Shown here: piece by piece, positions 35,026-46,923 of the stretch
Layout of the letters: each line of letters starts with the position of its first letter
Numbering within the stretch: position 1 is the first letter of the stretch
Source: Chondrosia reniformis
Lineage: Eukaryota > Porifera > Demospongiae > Chondrillida > Chondrillidae
Direction: 5' to 3'
NCBI GenBank assembly: GCA_947172415.1
Contig: OX359190.1
Coordinates: 4,154,001 to 4,218,000 of the forward strand
Length of the DNA: 64,000 nucleotides
Made by a program: the position numbers and the translations under genes
The notes under the pieces: generated by a model
What the model saw: the letters and a program-made list of their open reading frames with translations, nothing else
Databases searched by the model: none
Told to the model about the DNA's origin: nothing

Positions 35026-35461
35026 ATGCCGTTTTTGAGCGCCAGAATCAATGACAACTACAGAGCACGCAAGGAGTTAGAGCTGGATCTTTTCTTCCGA
35101 AGGAGACAGCTAGAACACACACTACGACAGCAGCACATCCAAGCGCTGATGATCCTTCGTGAAAAGGCAGAAGCCTGCGAGACAAAAAAGACGAAGTCGC
35201 GACAGAAGAGAAAATTCAAAGCTTTAGTTCAAAGGAACGATCCACGACCACAAACGCAGGCCCACTGAATCGTCAACCTTTCGTGAAAGACCCTCTCCGA
35301 CGATCAGAAACGAGTATTGTCCCGCGGAATGAACTTCGCCCCAGCCCCGCGCTAGATTCCAAAACCAGAGATCGTTTCCACAGTTGAGTCGGCCCTACGG
35401 AGGATCAACCAGGCGATTGCTACAGCAGAGGCCAGGCTGAGGATCTCCAGCAGAATAGGCT
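35026..35461 (+). pseudogene. Penelope-like N-terminal fragment
   Basis: An ATG at 35026 opens an 80-codon basic, helical frame (FFRRRQLEHTLRQQHIQALM). A second frame then carries LSDDQKRVLSRGMNFAPAPR and PEIVSTVESALRRINQAIAT, with two stops. The segment SRGxNFAPxP ... IPxPEIVxxVE is characteristic of the region upstream of RT in Penelope-like proteins. It is cut at 35453-35461 by the start of a hairpin MITE copy. Confidence 0.7.
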
Positions 35462-36019
35462 GAAAATCACCCAAAAAAGCTATGTATAGTTAAAAATACA
35501 CCAGCCATGCTATAAACTGGCCTTAAAGGCAAGCGACCATATTCCCCTAGCAAATGAGCGAACTTTGAAATATCCCATTTTCGTTTTCTTCATCATCTTC
35601 TTCATCTTCTTCGCCCGCTGTAACTAAACAAGGAAATAAGTTTTCGGGCTACTTATGAAGCGAAAATACTCCAAATTTTCCACGCTGGATTCTTTTGTAG
35701 AAGCGAGAGCGATAACGTTATTATTGAGCATGACGGTTTTCGTGGCCCAAGAGTCAAGGCTTCAATAAATTCGCCATTTTAATGACATCATAGTCAGTCG
35801 AAGATTGTGAAACCAAAATCGTCTATTATATAATTCCTAGCTTATGCTCCATAAAAAGTACAGAAACTAGAGAATAATAAAAGTTTTCTACAAAAACAGT
35901 AGAAGATGTAGGGATGGCACAAAAAGCACAGAAACAAGAAAGGGATGTTAGACAGTGAAGAATTATTTATGCACGAATCCTACAAGCAAGGGTGTTGTAT
36001 GATTCATGCATACATAATT
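35453..36019 (+). mobile_element. Hairpin MITE family, copy C, truncated at both ends
   Basis: Begins inside the family body (aataggctgaaaatcaccc) and runs through the conserved blocks to the start of the long palindrome at 35869. The left palindrome arm is complete, the loop is present, but the right arm stops after about 20 bases at cataattc (36019). The break falls within the palindrome arm, a typical place for deletion during replication of hairpins. Confidence 0.9.
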
Positions 36020-36590
36020 CATGGCACTCATGTCTTGTAGCCTCTCTAGCTCCTTCACAGCTCGATCCTGGGCTACCTCACGCTTCTGCTACCTACTATT
36101 ACCTTTGCTCAGGCTCGCCCCCACGATGATATGCATCTGCCTAGTAGTTATTATTAGTCCAGAATCGTGCCATCATGTAATTCTAGAAGGCTGTGGGTGG
36201 TGAAGCTGTCTAGAGGTGGTGGATGGGGCAAATAGCTGCTCAAGAGTTGGTGACAAGATTACATGCATATAAAGCGCTAATGTGTTTACAGGCCACATTT
36301 TCAAAAATTGCAGTAATTTTTCACATGCTTACAATTGTACCTTTACGGTAAGTTGCTCTATTCTGTGTGACTGGGTTTTCTTGATAATCATTTCTATATA
36401 TATTAGCTGCCTTTCTATTTTTTATTACAGGCTATAGATGTCTGAAACATGAACAATATACAGTATGTATGCATTCTAAGACTCCATTTGCATACATCTC
36501 ATATGAACAGGCTGTCATGATAGGCACTATCTACAAACATAATTACACTCAGTCTGTCATTTCATGGCTCTCTTTCTTGAGTCACAGTAA
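36020..36590. other. No gene seen
   Basis: Mixed sequence with short open frames only and no recognisable domain or element. Confidence 0.5.
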
Positions 36591-36591
36591 A

Positions 36592-36824
36592 TCACCCTGT
36601 GGCTGGGGTCGATTACCCTGTGGCTGGGGTCGATTACCCTGTGGCTGGGGTTGCTCACCCTGTGGTTGGGGTCACTTACCCTGTGGCTGGGGTCAATTAC
36701 CCTGTGGCTGGGGTTGCTCACCCTGTGGCTGGGGTCAATTACCCTGTGGCTAGGGTTTTTCACTCTCTGACTGGGGCTGCTCACCCTGTAGCTGGGGTCA
36801 ATTACCCGGTGGCTGGGTAGGTTT
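36592..36824. repeat. 21-bp minisatellite, about 11 copies
   Basis: Tandem units of accctgtggctggggtcgat (plus one base) with gattac/gctcac/caattac alternation. Because 21 is divisible by three, three frames stay open across it and give repetitive peptides such as PCGWGRL and VAGVDYP. These are repeat artefacts. Confidence 0.95.
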
Positions 36825-37143
36825 GCCCTGTTTAGTGTCATTTCCAAGTTATACATATAACTTAACAGGCACAAAAGTTATTATCCATCAAGTAGTAGAG
36901 TACACTGTATTGAATAAAATAAGAATTGGCATTTTGTGTACCCTTTCTACTACCTATGGGTGAAACCATGGTCATTAAACTGCTAATTGGAATGACTATC
37001 ATCCTAATTTAAGGAACTATTATTGTAAAATGGTGCAATTACATAAGAAATGCATTCATCAAAATCATTTGCGACTTAGAAATTCATTGTACCACTTGGT
37101 ACGCAAAAAGAAATATTGTAAGTGAAACGTTTATTTAGCGTGT

Positions 37144-37950
37144 GTGTTAAGCGTACTGTTATTGCTGGCCAGAGATGTTGAACTAAATCTGGGACCATAT
37201 CACAATAATAAAGTTTCCAGCCTGCCTACATTGGCTGCTAAGTTGATTAATGATCGAAGTGAAAAGAGAAGAGCAGAGAGTGAAGCAAGGAGGTCTTCAA
37301 GACTATCAATGCTATCAACATATCAGAGAAAGCATCTAGAAAATGAAACAGGGGAAGAATATTCTGCATGGCTAGCAAAAAAGTCTGAAAACCAAACACT
37401 GCACCAGCAGTGTGAAACAGAACTAAAGCATTCTGTAAGACTGAATAAATACTCTGAAAATCAAAAGAAGCGCTTAAATTCAGAAAGTGAGGAGCAACAT
37501 AAGGGCAGTGTTGCTAAACGTTCCAAACATCAAAGGAAACGCTTAAAATAAGAGATTGCTAAGCAACGTGAGGGTAGAGTTGTTAAGCTTTCTGAAAATC
37601 AAAAGAAACGTTAAAAATCAGGAGGTACTGAGCAACGTGAGGCGGAGTTGCTACACTTTCTGAAAATCAAAGGAAGCTTTTAAAGTCACAAAGAATTGAA
37701 GAGCGTCAAGCACAGCTTGCTACTCTCTCTGTAAATCCTAAGCAAAGGCTACTATCAGAAACAGATGCAGAGCTGGAGTAAAGACTGAGTGAAATGAAAG
37801 AATGGAAAAAATCAAGAAGCGTAAAAGAATCTGAACAAGAGCGTGTTCTAAAATTGAAAAGAGAAAAGGATCAAGCAAGATTAAGAATGCGGGTATTTAG
37901 AAAGCCAAAACAGGAATTGTTGACAAACCATGAGTCATTAGATGAATACC
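37144..37950 (+). pseudogene. Helitron 2 N-terminal part with decayed 2A motif
   Basis: The open part (37144-37551) starts with a leucine run followed by DVELNLGP at 37174-37197, then basic repeats (LSENQKKRLNSESEEQ type, about 22 residues). Downstream the same repeats continue with stops and frameshifts to about 37800. The 2A motif has Leu instead of the first Pro of NPGP, a position known to be needed for ribosome skipping, so it is predicted inactive. The true start codon is uncertain; the open frame begins at a GTG. Confidence 0.7.
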
Positions 37951-38162
37951 ATGGAGTGCTATAAGCTGAAAATGTACGATGTGCCAGTGTTACTTCACAG
38001 GCAAATTTGGCTGTTGGATATATAGATTGAGATAAGGAATCTGCTAATGTATTAGAGTATGATAGTCTATCTAAAGAAGGACTACAAGGGGAACAAATAT
38101 GGCTTTGCAACCATGCAGGCATGGATGGTGCTGCTAAGCAAGATTGCACCTGATCAGTATAT

Positions 38163-40583
38163 GGCACAGCTGCATATGTATATTCCTACATGTGTAAATC
38201 AGAAAGTGAAGAGGTCAGGAAAGCTATCCGAGATGCATTGGAAAGCTTGCCTCCTCAGGCTTCAACAAGAAAGTGTCTGTCAAAGATTGGCAACACAATG
38301 CTGACCCATCGTGAGTTGAGTGCCCAGGAGGCAGCATATCGATTGTGTCACTTGCCTTTGAAAGAAAATTCAAGAAAAGTTGTATTCCTTAACACTGCCA
38401 GACCAGAAAAGAGAACGCGGTTACTCAAGAGTAGGTCTGAATTGCTTGAATTGGAGGATGATTCCTCTGATATTTTTCCCCCTGGTATCTTTGATAGATA
38501 TGCCTATAGACCTGACATACCAGAATTTGCAAGCATGACCTTGGCTCACTTTGCAGTGTGGTATGATGTAGATACACGAGGTGTTGGGAAAGCTGGAAAT
38601 GGACCAGCACAGCCTCGTAACCAGTTGCAGAATGACATGGGATGTGTTCGTCTGAGAAGGAAGCAAGCCTGTCTTCGAATCCCAATACAGACAGTAGAAA
38701 GTCATGGTGATGACTATTACTACAGTTTGCTGCTACTATACATCCCTTGGAGGAAGGAACCTGAGGATCTGTTGAAAGGTCACTCTTCTGCAATGGAGGC
38801 TTTCATTGTACGAGAAGGAGAAATGGTTGTTTTGAATGCTCCCAATCATGTCTTTGCAGATGAAGTGCAGAAGGCTGTTGTGCAATCAGAAGCCTTGGAA
38901 GACGATGCCTACCAAGATGTCGTTGCCCCAATGGCACAGCAGGCTCAAAGGGAGGATGCTGCGCAACCCTTTATTGAGGCTGAAGGAGGGTTGATGAACC
39001 CAGAGCAATTCATGGACCCAGCATGCCTTGATGATGATAATCTGAGTGCAATAGATGAAGAACATATGCTCCAAAATGACAATGATGACGACATTGGAAC
39101 TATGAGTAGACACTCCCTTACGGAGAGGGAATTTAGGCAACTCATTGCAAGTTTGAATACAAAGCAGCGTATTCCATTTGAAATTGTTGTGCACTACACT
39201 CGTGAGTTGCACAGACAAAGAATGAAAATATGCCAAAAACCTTCAGAACCATTTCATCTGTTTGTGACAGGTGGAGCAGGCACTGGAAAATCACATGTAA
39301 TTAGGGCTATTAAAGAGCATATGGAACATTCTATGTCAGGGAGTAAAGAGATGCATGCCTGTATGTTGATGGCGCCCACCGGGGTTGCAGCCTTCAACAT
39401 TGGAAGCCTCACAATCCATAGAGCATTGCGGCTTCAGGTGGAGCATGGCAGAACTGCTCATCAATTGCAGCTGAATGCCCTAGCTCTGCATGACTTGAGG
39501 AATGTGTGGCAAGGAGTGCACACCATCATCATTGATGAAATCAGTATGGTGTCTTACCAGATACTGAAGTCAGTTCACAGTCGACTTTGTGAGATTTATG
39601 GCAATGATGAGATTTTTGGTGGCTTGAATGTTATTGCAGTGGGTGACTTGTACCAGCTATCTCCAGTGAACGGTAGTTTTATATTCAGTCAGAAACCTGG
39701 ACGCTCATCGGGGCGACTGGCTTCACACCTTTGGAGGGATTTCTTCAAGGTGATTGAACTGGAAGTGAACATGTGTCAGCAGAATGATGCTTCATTCTCA
39801 GGGATACTTAATCGGATCAGGACGGGCGTGCACACCAATGAAGATGTGAAAGTTCTGCAAACACGTTTGGTTTCGGGCGGGACTGTGGATTTGCTGGCTT
39901 CCCCATTTGATACAGCTCTGACATTGTATCCTCGTACAGTAGATGTTGACGGGCAAAAGGCAATGCAGATAAAAAGTCTAGCAAAGAGCCGTCAAATCTA
40001 TAGTATTGATGCCGAGCATGCAATATTAGAGAGTCGAGGGCAAATTTATGCCAATATTAAATACAATGAGGTTCCCGAACGTCTCATTCCACAAGATGAT
40101 AAAGACTGTGCTGCACTGCCCCGTACACTGAAGCTAGCAGATGGTGCTAGAGTAATGTTGCGACGAAACATTAACTGTGGTGATGGCTTTGTGAATGGTG
40201 CCAGAGGAACAATTGTAGGCTTCAAGTAGTCAAGAAATGCAAGGCTTCAGAGTATGCCTGGTGAATTACCCACAGAGGTATATGTGAGATTCTTAGATCC
40301 CAATGAGGGGAAATTGTCAAAGGTACCAGTTGTCTCGGAGCAACAGGATGTTGTACCAATTCAGCCTATTTCTGCACGTTTCTATGGAAAGGAAGGTACA
40401 CTCCTGCAGAGAACACAGATTCCCTTGATTCTGTGCTGGGCAGCAACTGTTCACAAGGTGCAAGGATTGTCTCTTGATGCAGCAATCATGGATTTAGGGA
40501 AGGATGTATTTGAACCTGGAATGGCCTATGTTGCTCTTAGTCGTGTACGCACACTGAATGGAGTGGCCCTCCTGAACTTTTAG
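38163..40583 (+). pseudogene. Helitron 2 Y2 remnant and PIF1-type helicase
   Basis: A TGA just upstream of SVYGTAAYVYSYMCK replaces the Gly codon seen in Helitron 1. From there the frame is open for about 690 codons to a TAG at 40227-40229, where Helitron 1 has Trp. It resumes in the same frame to a TAG at 40581-40583. It shows the Y-x3-Y pair, Walker A VTGGAGTGKSH near 39267, Walker B IIIDEISMV near 39525, GDLYQLSPV near 39641, then [17 protein letters not shown] and VALSRVRT. Compared with Helitron 1 the helicase part is better preserved. It would unwind DNA during transposition if expressed with a Rep from another copy. Confidence 0.85.
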
Positions 40584-40592
40584 CCAAAGAAA

Positions 40593-41186
40593 ATGACAGC
40601 AAACAAGAGAGTCCATGAGGAAATGGCAAGGCTACAACAAGAATCTGCTCATAGTGGTGAGGAATCAGAAAAAGAGGAGCTAAAATCAGGTCATTTTGTC
40701 CAGAATTGTAGTCAAAATGAGGAGAAATCAAGTGCTGCAGTAAAGGGTAGTAGTGCTTTGGTACACAATGACAAGTGTATGTCACAATCTTATGTTAAGA
40801 TTGCGGATAAAGGGACACATGGCAAGGAGTATACATCGGAACCATTGGTCAGTCTGTGCATTCACACATCCCAATTACTTATGTTGACACATTGGTGTTG
40901 TCACTGAAAACAACACTTGAAGCTATAGTGACTAGTAACACTTTGAATAGTGAGGCAATAGTAAGGTGGTCAAAGTGTCATCACAGTGAATTACAGACTA
41001 TTCTTAAAGTGATCAACCGTCCTTCCCGGGCAACTTTCAGCAATATGCATCATCAAGTGGATGTTGCAGTAAAAGACAAAGTCTTTCCAGCTTTTACGTC
41101 ACAGTACATGCCAGTTTGCACTAAAGGAGGTGGAAATTGTATGTATCATATGCTATCTTTGGCCCTCTGTGGAACAGAGCAGTACA
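40593..41186 (+). pseudogene. Helitron 2 linker and OTU N-terminal half
   Basis: 40593-40907 continues in the helicase frame (ANKRVHEEMARLQQES, Ser-rich linker). A frameshift near 40856-40907 moves coding to the frame ending at 41186. That part contains the OTU cysteine in GGGNCMYHMLSLAL (Cys near 41136); as in Helitron 1 the usual Asp of DGNC is absent (Gly here). The frame is cut at GTEQYM by the Gypsy long terminal repeat. Confidence 0.8.
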
Positions 41187-41421
41187 TGTAACGTTCTCCT
41201 CTCGAGTCCGTTATATTAGCGCAACCACGCCACGGTCAACGACTTGTCGAATGAGCACTCGTAAAGTTAATCGTAATCCACTTATCAAGGATACAGAAAA
41301 GATACTCTCTACTACCAAAAAAACATCATACATACCCTTGTTCAAGGCAGTCCAAAAACAGTATATAATGACGTAATCAATTCTTTTTTTTAAGTAGCTA
41401 GCCTAGCAACAGTTCTTTACA
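41187..41421 (-). repeat. Gypsy 1 3' LTR
   Basis: Starts TGTAACG and ends TTTACA, with short inverted ends TGTAA/TTACA. It is next to the polypurine tract at 41422-41434 (GAGGCGGGGGAAA on the minus strand), which primes second-strand synthesis. Confidence 0.95.
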
Positions 41422-43615
41422 TTTCCCCCGCCTCAGCTGGTGGACGTCCCTGTCCTGTATGAGAGCGGAGCCGCCCACTCCAGGTACTGGAATCATCTTC
41501 CTTATTTTCTTTTACCTTATTATTCTGGGTAGGTCTTTTCCTCGAAGGTGGATAGAATTCATCCCCTAACTGATTAGGGCATTGACGAATTCTCTCTATG
41601 GAAACCCGTATGGGAGCACGCTCAGGATGCCCCACCGGGGAGACCTCCAGTCCTGTCTCATGAACTGCCACCATGCGGTATGGTCCATGATAAGGCCGTG
41701 CTAGCTTGTAGGTAGGTCCGGTCCGAGCTGACGGCATATAGACAAAGACACGTTCTCCTACTGAAAAAGAATCAGGTCGTGCATTCCGGTCATATTGCTT
41801 CTTTTGTCTCTTTTGCGCTCTACTTATGTGTTTTCTGGCCAGCTCCCAGGCGTCATGCATCTTAGCAGCAAACTCAGCCCGATAATCATCAACCCCTACA
41901 AAGGAGCGCGACACAGGAGTTGCTAATACCTCCTCCAAAGGTAACCGAGCATCCCTACCATAAAGAAGATAGAAGGGGGATTCTCCTGTGGAAGGTTGTG
42001 CACTCACCCTATACGCAAAAAGGACATAAGGTAGATTGATATCCCAATCCCTTCCTGTATTACTGGATGTCTTGGAGAGCATCTCCAGTAGCGTCCTGTT
42101 GAATCTCTCAACCAACCCATCAGTCTTCGGGTGGTAGGCAGTAGTATTGGCTTTTCGCAATCCCAAAAGCCTGTAAGTCTCCTGCAGTAGTCCCGAAAGG
42201 AAAGCTGCCCCCCGGTCAGACAACAACTCTGCGGGTACTCCATGCCTGCTAACAATGTGTTCCACTAACAGTTTAGCAATGGTCAGAGCAGTTTGATCTC
42301 TTGTGGCAAACACCTCGGGCCATTTGGTCAAATAATCCCTAAACACAACTGCGTACTGGTGGCCTCGGGCTGTTTTTGGCAATTGCAAAACATCCACACC
42401 AAGTCGGTCAAATGGCCCACCTACTGGAATGGGAGTTAACAATGGTTTAATAGCACGCCCGACCCTACGCGTGGCACAGGCTAGACAGGACCTAGTCCAA
42501 TTGACAATATCTTGCCTCATTCCTTTCCACCAGTAATGCTTACTCAGTACACTATGCACCTTGACTTCCCCCAAATGGCCACCAAACTTTCCAGCATGGA
42601 CTCCGGAAAATAGGCTATACCGGTCCTGTTTGGGAGGGACCAGCCGTAGGGTTCCATCTGAAGCGAGATGGTAAAGAATCCCATCCACTAAGGTATAATG
42701 AGGCTTATTGAGCACCAATTGTCGAGCAGCAGCATTATTTTCTGGCAAGCTTCCATCTTCGTGATAGTTGATGATAGGTAACAGATCAGGATCTACTCTC
42801 TGCCGCTGGTCCAGTGGTTGTTGTTGCTCTTCCGTATCTTCCCTTTGCTCTACTGAACCATTAATAGCTGCTACCACCTTCTCATCACAAGACTCCTCTT
42901 CACTCATCCTCACAGGATAGCGTGACAAAGCATCGTCCTTCTCATTTTTACGTCCTGGACGGTAATTAATGACTAAATCTAGTTCCTGTAGTACCAAACC
43001 CCATCTGGCTAACTTCCCAGAAGGATGAGGTGTGTTCAACAGAGCCTTTAGAGCCTCATGGTCTGTAAACACCTGACAACGATGTCCATAAAGGTATGGG
43101 CGAAAATGTTTCACAGCCCACACAACCGCAAGCCCCTCCATTTCCGTAACACTGTAGTTCTTTTCATGACTCTGCAGAGTTCGGCTAGCAAATGCAACAG
43201 GACGACTTGTCCCATCTGATTGCTGCTGTGAGAGAACTGCCCCCAGTCCTCTCCCGGAAGCATCTGTCTCCAGCAGAAATTCAGATGCAAAATCTGGAAA
43301 GGCTAGCACAGGTGCGCTACTAAGACTATCTTTCAGCTGCTGAAAGGCTTTCTGACAAGATTCTCCCCATTGGAACGATACATCCTTTTTTGTTAGAGAA
43401 AACAATCGACCAGCAACAGCAGAAAAACATGGTATGAACCTCCTGTAGAAGGAGGCCAGCCCCAAAAACGAGCGAAGTGCCTTGAGATCCTTAGGAGTGG
43501 GATATTGTTGAATGGCACTGACCTTGTTGGGTGCAGCTGCAATCCCTTTGGAAGAAACTACATAGCCCAGATACTCCACCTCCTCTCTCACCAATTTACA
43601 TTTACTTGGCTTCAA
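41417..43615 (-). pseudogene. Gypsy 1 pol, second part (RNase H, integrase)
   Basis: 732 codons in the same frame. It holds the RT thumb (FLGLASFYRRFIPCF), RNase H with LLETDASGRGLGAVLSQ near residue 115 and FTDHEAL, and an H2C2 zinc region HAGKFGGHLG ... CLACATRR. The integrase core has its three acidic residues in GVDVLQLP, LLSDRGAAF and VERFNRTLLEML. A GPY/F-type module (ARPYHGPYRMV) lies near residue 650. It would integrate the cDNA. No lesions seen in this part apart from the upstream TGA. Confidence 0.92.
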
Positions 43616-44968
43616 TCACAGCCCTGCTTCCCGTATCCTATCCCAAACTTTCCGAATATTCACCAAATGTTCCTCTAGATCCCTGCCCAACACCAAAACA
43701 TCATCCAAATAGACCAGACAGACTGTACCAACCAATCCATGCAGGATCCTCTCCATCAACCGTTGAAATGTAGCCGGAGCATTACACAAACCAAACGGCA
43801 TAACCATGAATTCATAGAGACCCAGATGTGTTGTGAAGGCTGTTTTTTCCTGAGATGTTTTGGCCATTTTTACTTGCCAATATCCAGAGGCCAGATCTAG
43901 TGTTGTAAAGAAACGATTTTTGGACAGTAGGTCCAGCATGTCATCAATACGGGGTAGGGGATAGACATCCATTTTGGTGATAGCATTTAATTTTCTGTAA
44001 TCAACGCAAAATCGCGTACCCCCATCCTTCTTGGCCACGAGAACAATCGGGCTTGCCCAAGGACTATGGGATGGTTTGATGACCCCTTGTCGCAACATCC
44101 CCTCAATCATTTTCTTTACCTCCCCCCTTAATGCAAAAGGTATACGACGAGGGTGTTGTTTAATTGGCATGTGCTCACCTGTATCAATGGAGTGCACAGT
44201 ATCCTCTGCACATCCCAGCTCAGTGTCATTCATTGCAAAAATGTCTCCATATTCCTTTATTAACTGTTGCAGTTGCACCTTTCCAATCTCCCCAATGTTC
44301 CCAGAATCTGGCAAAAGCTTCTCCATTAACTCTTGCACTCGCTCCACCGAGTCTGATGGCAAAGATCCCTGGATACTGCAACAATCGGCTTGGATCTGGT
44401 CAGACTTTCTTTCGTCTCCTGCAGCCTCTTCCGCAAGTATAGTTACTGCCTCCAGGGAACCTAATACCTGTCCCTGGTCCAATACAATGGCCTCTGATCC
44501 AGTATTCCTCACTGAAACCATGCTTCGTGGTTGTGTCCCCATAAGCACCTCTTCAAGTATAAATCCATCCCTTTGAACCAAGTCAGCCTTTGGAATAAAC
44601 AGAGCTACTTCCTCTCCACCAGGGCCCCTCTTTTCCACTGGAAGCATCCCACAGAATCCAACAGGTAATTTTACTGCTTTCAAGAGGCACACCTGACCCT
44701 CAATGAGTGAACTATTCGCATGAGCATCCAAGGCTTTTGTCTTCTGCCCTATAGACGCCACCTTATCTAAATCATCAGATCCAACACGCTGTTCTACCTG
44801 ACAGTCGGATTCTTCCCTCACCAGGAGACCTAACAGGGGCTGGAGGTCTGTACCTAGAAGAAAATCAACAGGAGCATCCTTTTGTATCTGCACCCAAACA
44901 TTACCATGTCTTGCCTTACGCGACACCTGCACCTGCATTTGCTTAACAATGGGAAGATGATCCCCCAC
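43616..44968 (-). pseudogene. Gypsy 1 pol, first part (protease end, RT)
   Basis: 450 codons. It begins with the second half of the protease (FLLGTDLQPLLG). RT follows: HPRRIPFALRGEV, SPWASPIVLVAKKDG, FCVDYRKLNAIT, LDLASGYWQV, MPFGLCNAPATFQRLM, and the catalytic YLDD at about residue 420. A TGA at 43616-43618 interrupts RT in frame just before KPSKCKLV; the remainder of pol continues without shift. RT copies the genomic RNA inside the Gag particle. Confidence 0.9.
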
Positions 44969-46601
44969 TATAACTCTTCAATGCCACAGCTGTGGGCTTC
45001 ATCCTGGAGGTAATTTCCTGGATCCAACCTTCAATAGTTTGATCCACAGCCTTCCTGGAAAGCAATACATTCAACAGGCACTTTAAGGAGACAATACTCA
45101 CCGGAGATCCAGTATCTATCATTGCTTCCACTGGAACACCCTCCAAAGAGACAACTGTCTTTGGGATTTCTCCTAACTGCACATCACTGGCTTCCTTAAC
45201 TGCCTTCACTCCATGCAGAGTAGCCTTTAACTGAGTCAGCTCCTTTTCTATTGCCACATCTTGCCAATTTCCTGTGGACTTATTAGTGGAGGTTAATTGA
45301 TTTTCCTCTGGAACTACAACAGCCACTGGGGTGGTCTGACCTTTGGCCTCCACAGGCCCTCTCTTCTTTTTTAGAGGACAACTCCTAGCAAAGTGGCCAA
45401 CTCCACCACAGCTGTAACACTTTGTGTCTGCGGCCCTCTGTGGATTAGGTGCCTTGGGTGGCTGAACCCCTGCCGAATCTTTCCTGGTATCCTGTACGAC
45501 TGAAACCTTCTTTGTATATAATTTCACCCCGCCATTCTCTCCAAAACTCCTCAGTTTTGCTTCCTCAAAGCGGGCTCGGACCAAGAGATTCTCCATGTCT
45601 CCCTCTAGCCTGGCTATCTTGCTCTTGAGATCTGCTCTCAGTCCTGCTACAAATTGTGAGGATAAAACAGATTTACCCATTTCCTCGGCCTCTTTACTTC
45701 CCTGCTGAGCTTTTGGATAAGCCTTAAGAAAGAGTTGTCTCAGGTCCTGGGCATAGGCATCCACAGATTCCTTTGCTCCTTGTTGCCTCTTATGGAATAT
45801 GCTTGTCTGTACGGCCGGAATGGTGACGGGAGTGAACCTCTTCTCTAGCTCTGTCATGAGCGTCAGATAGTTACCCCTCTGAGCCAGTGTACAGGAGCGA
45901 TAGAATGCGTATGCTTGGCCCCTTAATCGAGTTACCAAATTCACCAGCCTAGTCTGGCTACTCCACCGGCATAACCCAGCAACCAGTTCAAATTGCTCCT
46001 TCCACTCCTGGAAAGTCTCCTCGGAAGAATGCCCCTCGCCGGTGAACTTAGCCAAAGGTGGGATTCCTTGAGGCATTACGGGCCTGGTAGATTCTGCCTC
46101 TACGAGATCCCCCACTTCTGGAACTTCCTCTTCCCCTGTCAAAGGTGGAAGTGTGGGCACAGGAACAGGATCTGGGACAGTCTGAGCTTTCAGCTGCCTT
46201 GCCAGCCTTTCTTCTCGCTCCTCCCATTTGGCCCTTTCTTTAGCCAAAGCCCGATGCAGTTCCAATTCAGCCTGATCTCTTACTCCCTGAACCTCCTCTT
46301 GAATCCTCGAGTGGTCAGCCACTGCCTTTTGTAGTCGATCTTCGGCGATCTTTAATTCGTCTCGAAGTCGGCGAATTTCCTCCTCCTTCTCAGCCATATC
46401 TCCTACTGCCTTCTCATACATTTCTTGGTTTTGCTTGGCCTCCGTTTGTGCGTCGACGAGCAAGGCCCCCTCGGCGTTATGGCTATGCAATTTCTTGTTC
46501 TCTATCTTTAACTTTCCTAATTCTCCCTTGATGGTCTCCAATTCTAACGATAACGCTTCCATTCTCGACATATCGGTTGCTAACAAGGTCGCGGATTCCA
46601 A
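44943..46601 (-). pseudogene. Gypsy 1 gag and N-terminal protease
   Basis: 552 codons. It has an N-terminal coiled coil (residues about 10-140), a capsid-like region (FQEWKEQFELVAGLCRW, later SVDAYAQDLRQLF) and a CCHC zinc knuckle CYSCGGVGHFARSC near residue 400. The protease active site AMIDTGSPVS lies near residue 485. The open frame begins at TTG; the first ATG is residue 11 (46571), the likelier start. It ends early because a G5 run (44962-44966 on the plus strand) carries one base too many. With one base fewer the frame would run into the pol frame at GDHLPI. I take this as a mutation and not programmed shifting, since it falls inside the protease. Confidence 0.85.
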
Positions 46602-46668
46602 TTCAATAATGATATCTCCACCGTTGCTGTCTTGAACAGGAATTTCAGCTCTTGAACAGGAATTTCAG

Positions 46669-46686
46669 ATCCCGGACAGGCCCCCA
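46669..46686 (-). promoter_or_regulatory. Gypsy 1 primer-binding site (tRNA-Pro-like)
   Basis: The minus strand reads TGGGGGCCTGTCCGGGAT. It matches the complement of the 3' end of animal tRNA-Pro at 16 of 18 positions (two adjacent bases swapped). It lies directly inside the 5' LTR, where reverse transcription starts. Confidence 0.8.
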
Positions 46687-46688
46687 AG

Positions 46689-46923
46689 TGTAACGTTCTC
46701 CTCTCGAGTCCGTTATATTAGCGCAACCACGCCACGGTCAACGCCTTTTCGAATGAGCACTCGTAAAGTTAATCGTAATCCACTTATCAAGGATACAGAA
46801 AAGATACTCTCTACTACCAAATAAACATCATACATACCCTTGTTCAAGGCAGTCCAAAAACAGTATATAATGACGTAATCAATTCTTTTTTTTAAGTAGC
46901 TAGCCTAGCAACAGTTCTTTACA
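46689..46923 (-). repeat. Gypsy 1 5' LTR
   Basis: 235 bp, identical to the other LTR except at three sites. On the minus strand it would drive transcription of the element. The primer site lies two bases beyond its inner end. Confidence 0.95.

Larger units (their letters stand above)
41187..46923 (-). mobile_element. Gypsy 1: near-complete Ty3/Gypsy retrotransposon
   Basis: 5737 bp with two 235-bp LTRs (41187-41421 and 46689-46923) that differ at only three positions, so the insertion is young. It has a tRNA-Pro-like primer site, gag, protease, RT, RNase H and integrase, and a purine tract. It splits the OTU codons of Helitron 2. If the LTRs are taken as TAACG...TTTAC, a 5-bp duplication ACATG flanks it (41184-41188 and 46923-46927). 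With TG...CA ends only CA is duplicated. Two lesions are visible: a one-base surplus in a G run in the protease and a TGA in RT. Confidence 0.95.

Noticed and set aside
36469..36874. Open frames rich in PCGWG, VAGV or PSHRV repeats
   Set aside because: All come from a 21-bp minisatellite whose length is divisible by three, so every frame stays open; no conserved protein.
46669..46686. tRNA gene at the tRNA-Pro-like and tRNA-Phe-like sequences
   Set aside because: Only the 18-base 3' ends are present, just inside the LTRs; these are primer-binding sites.
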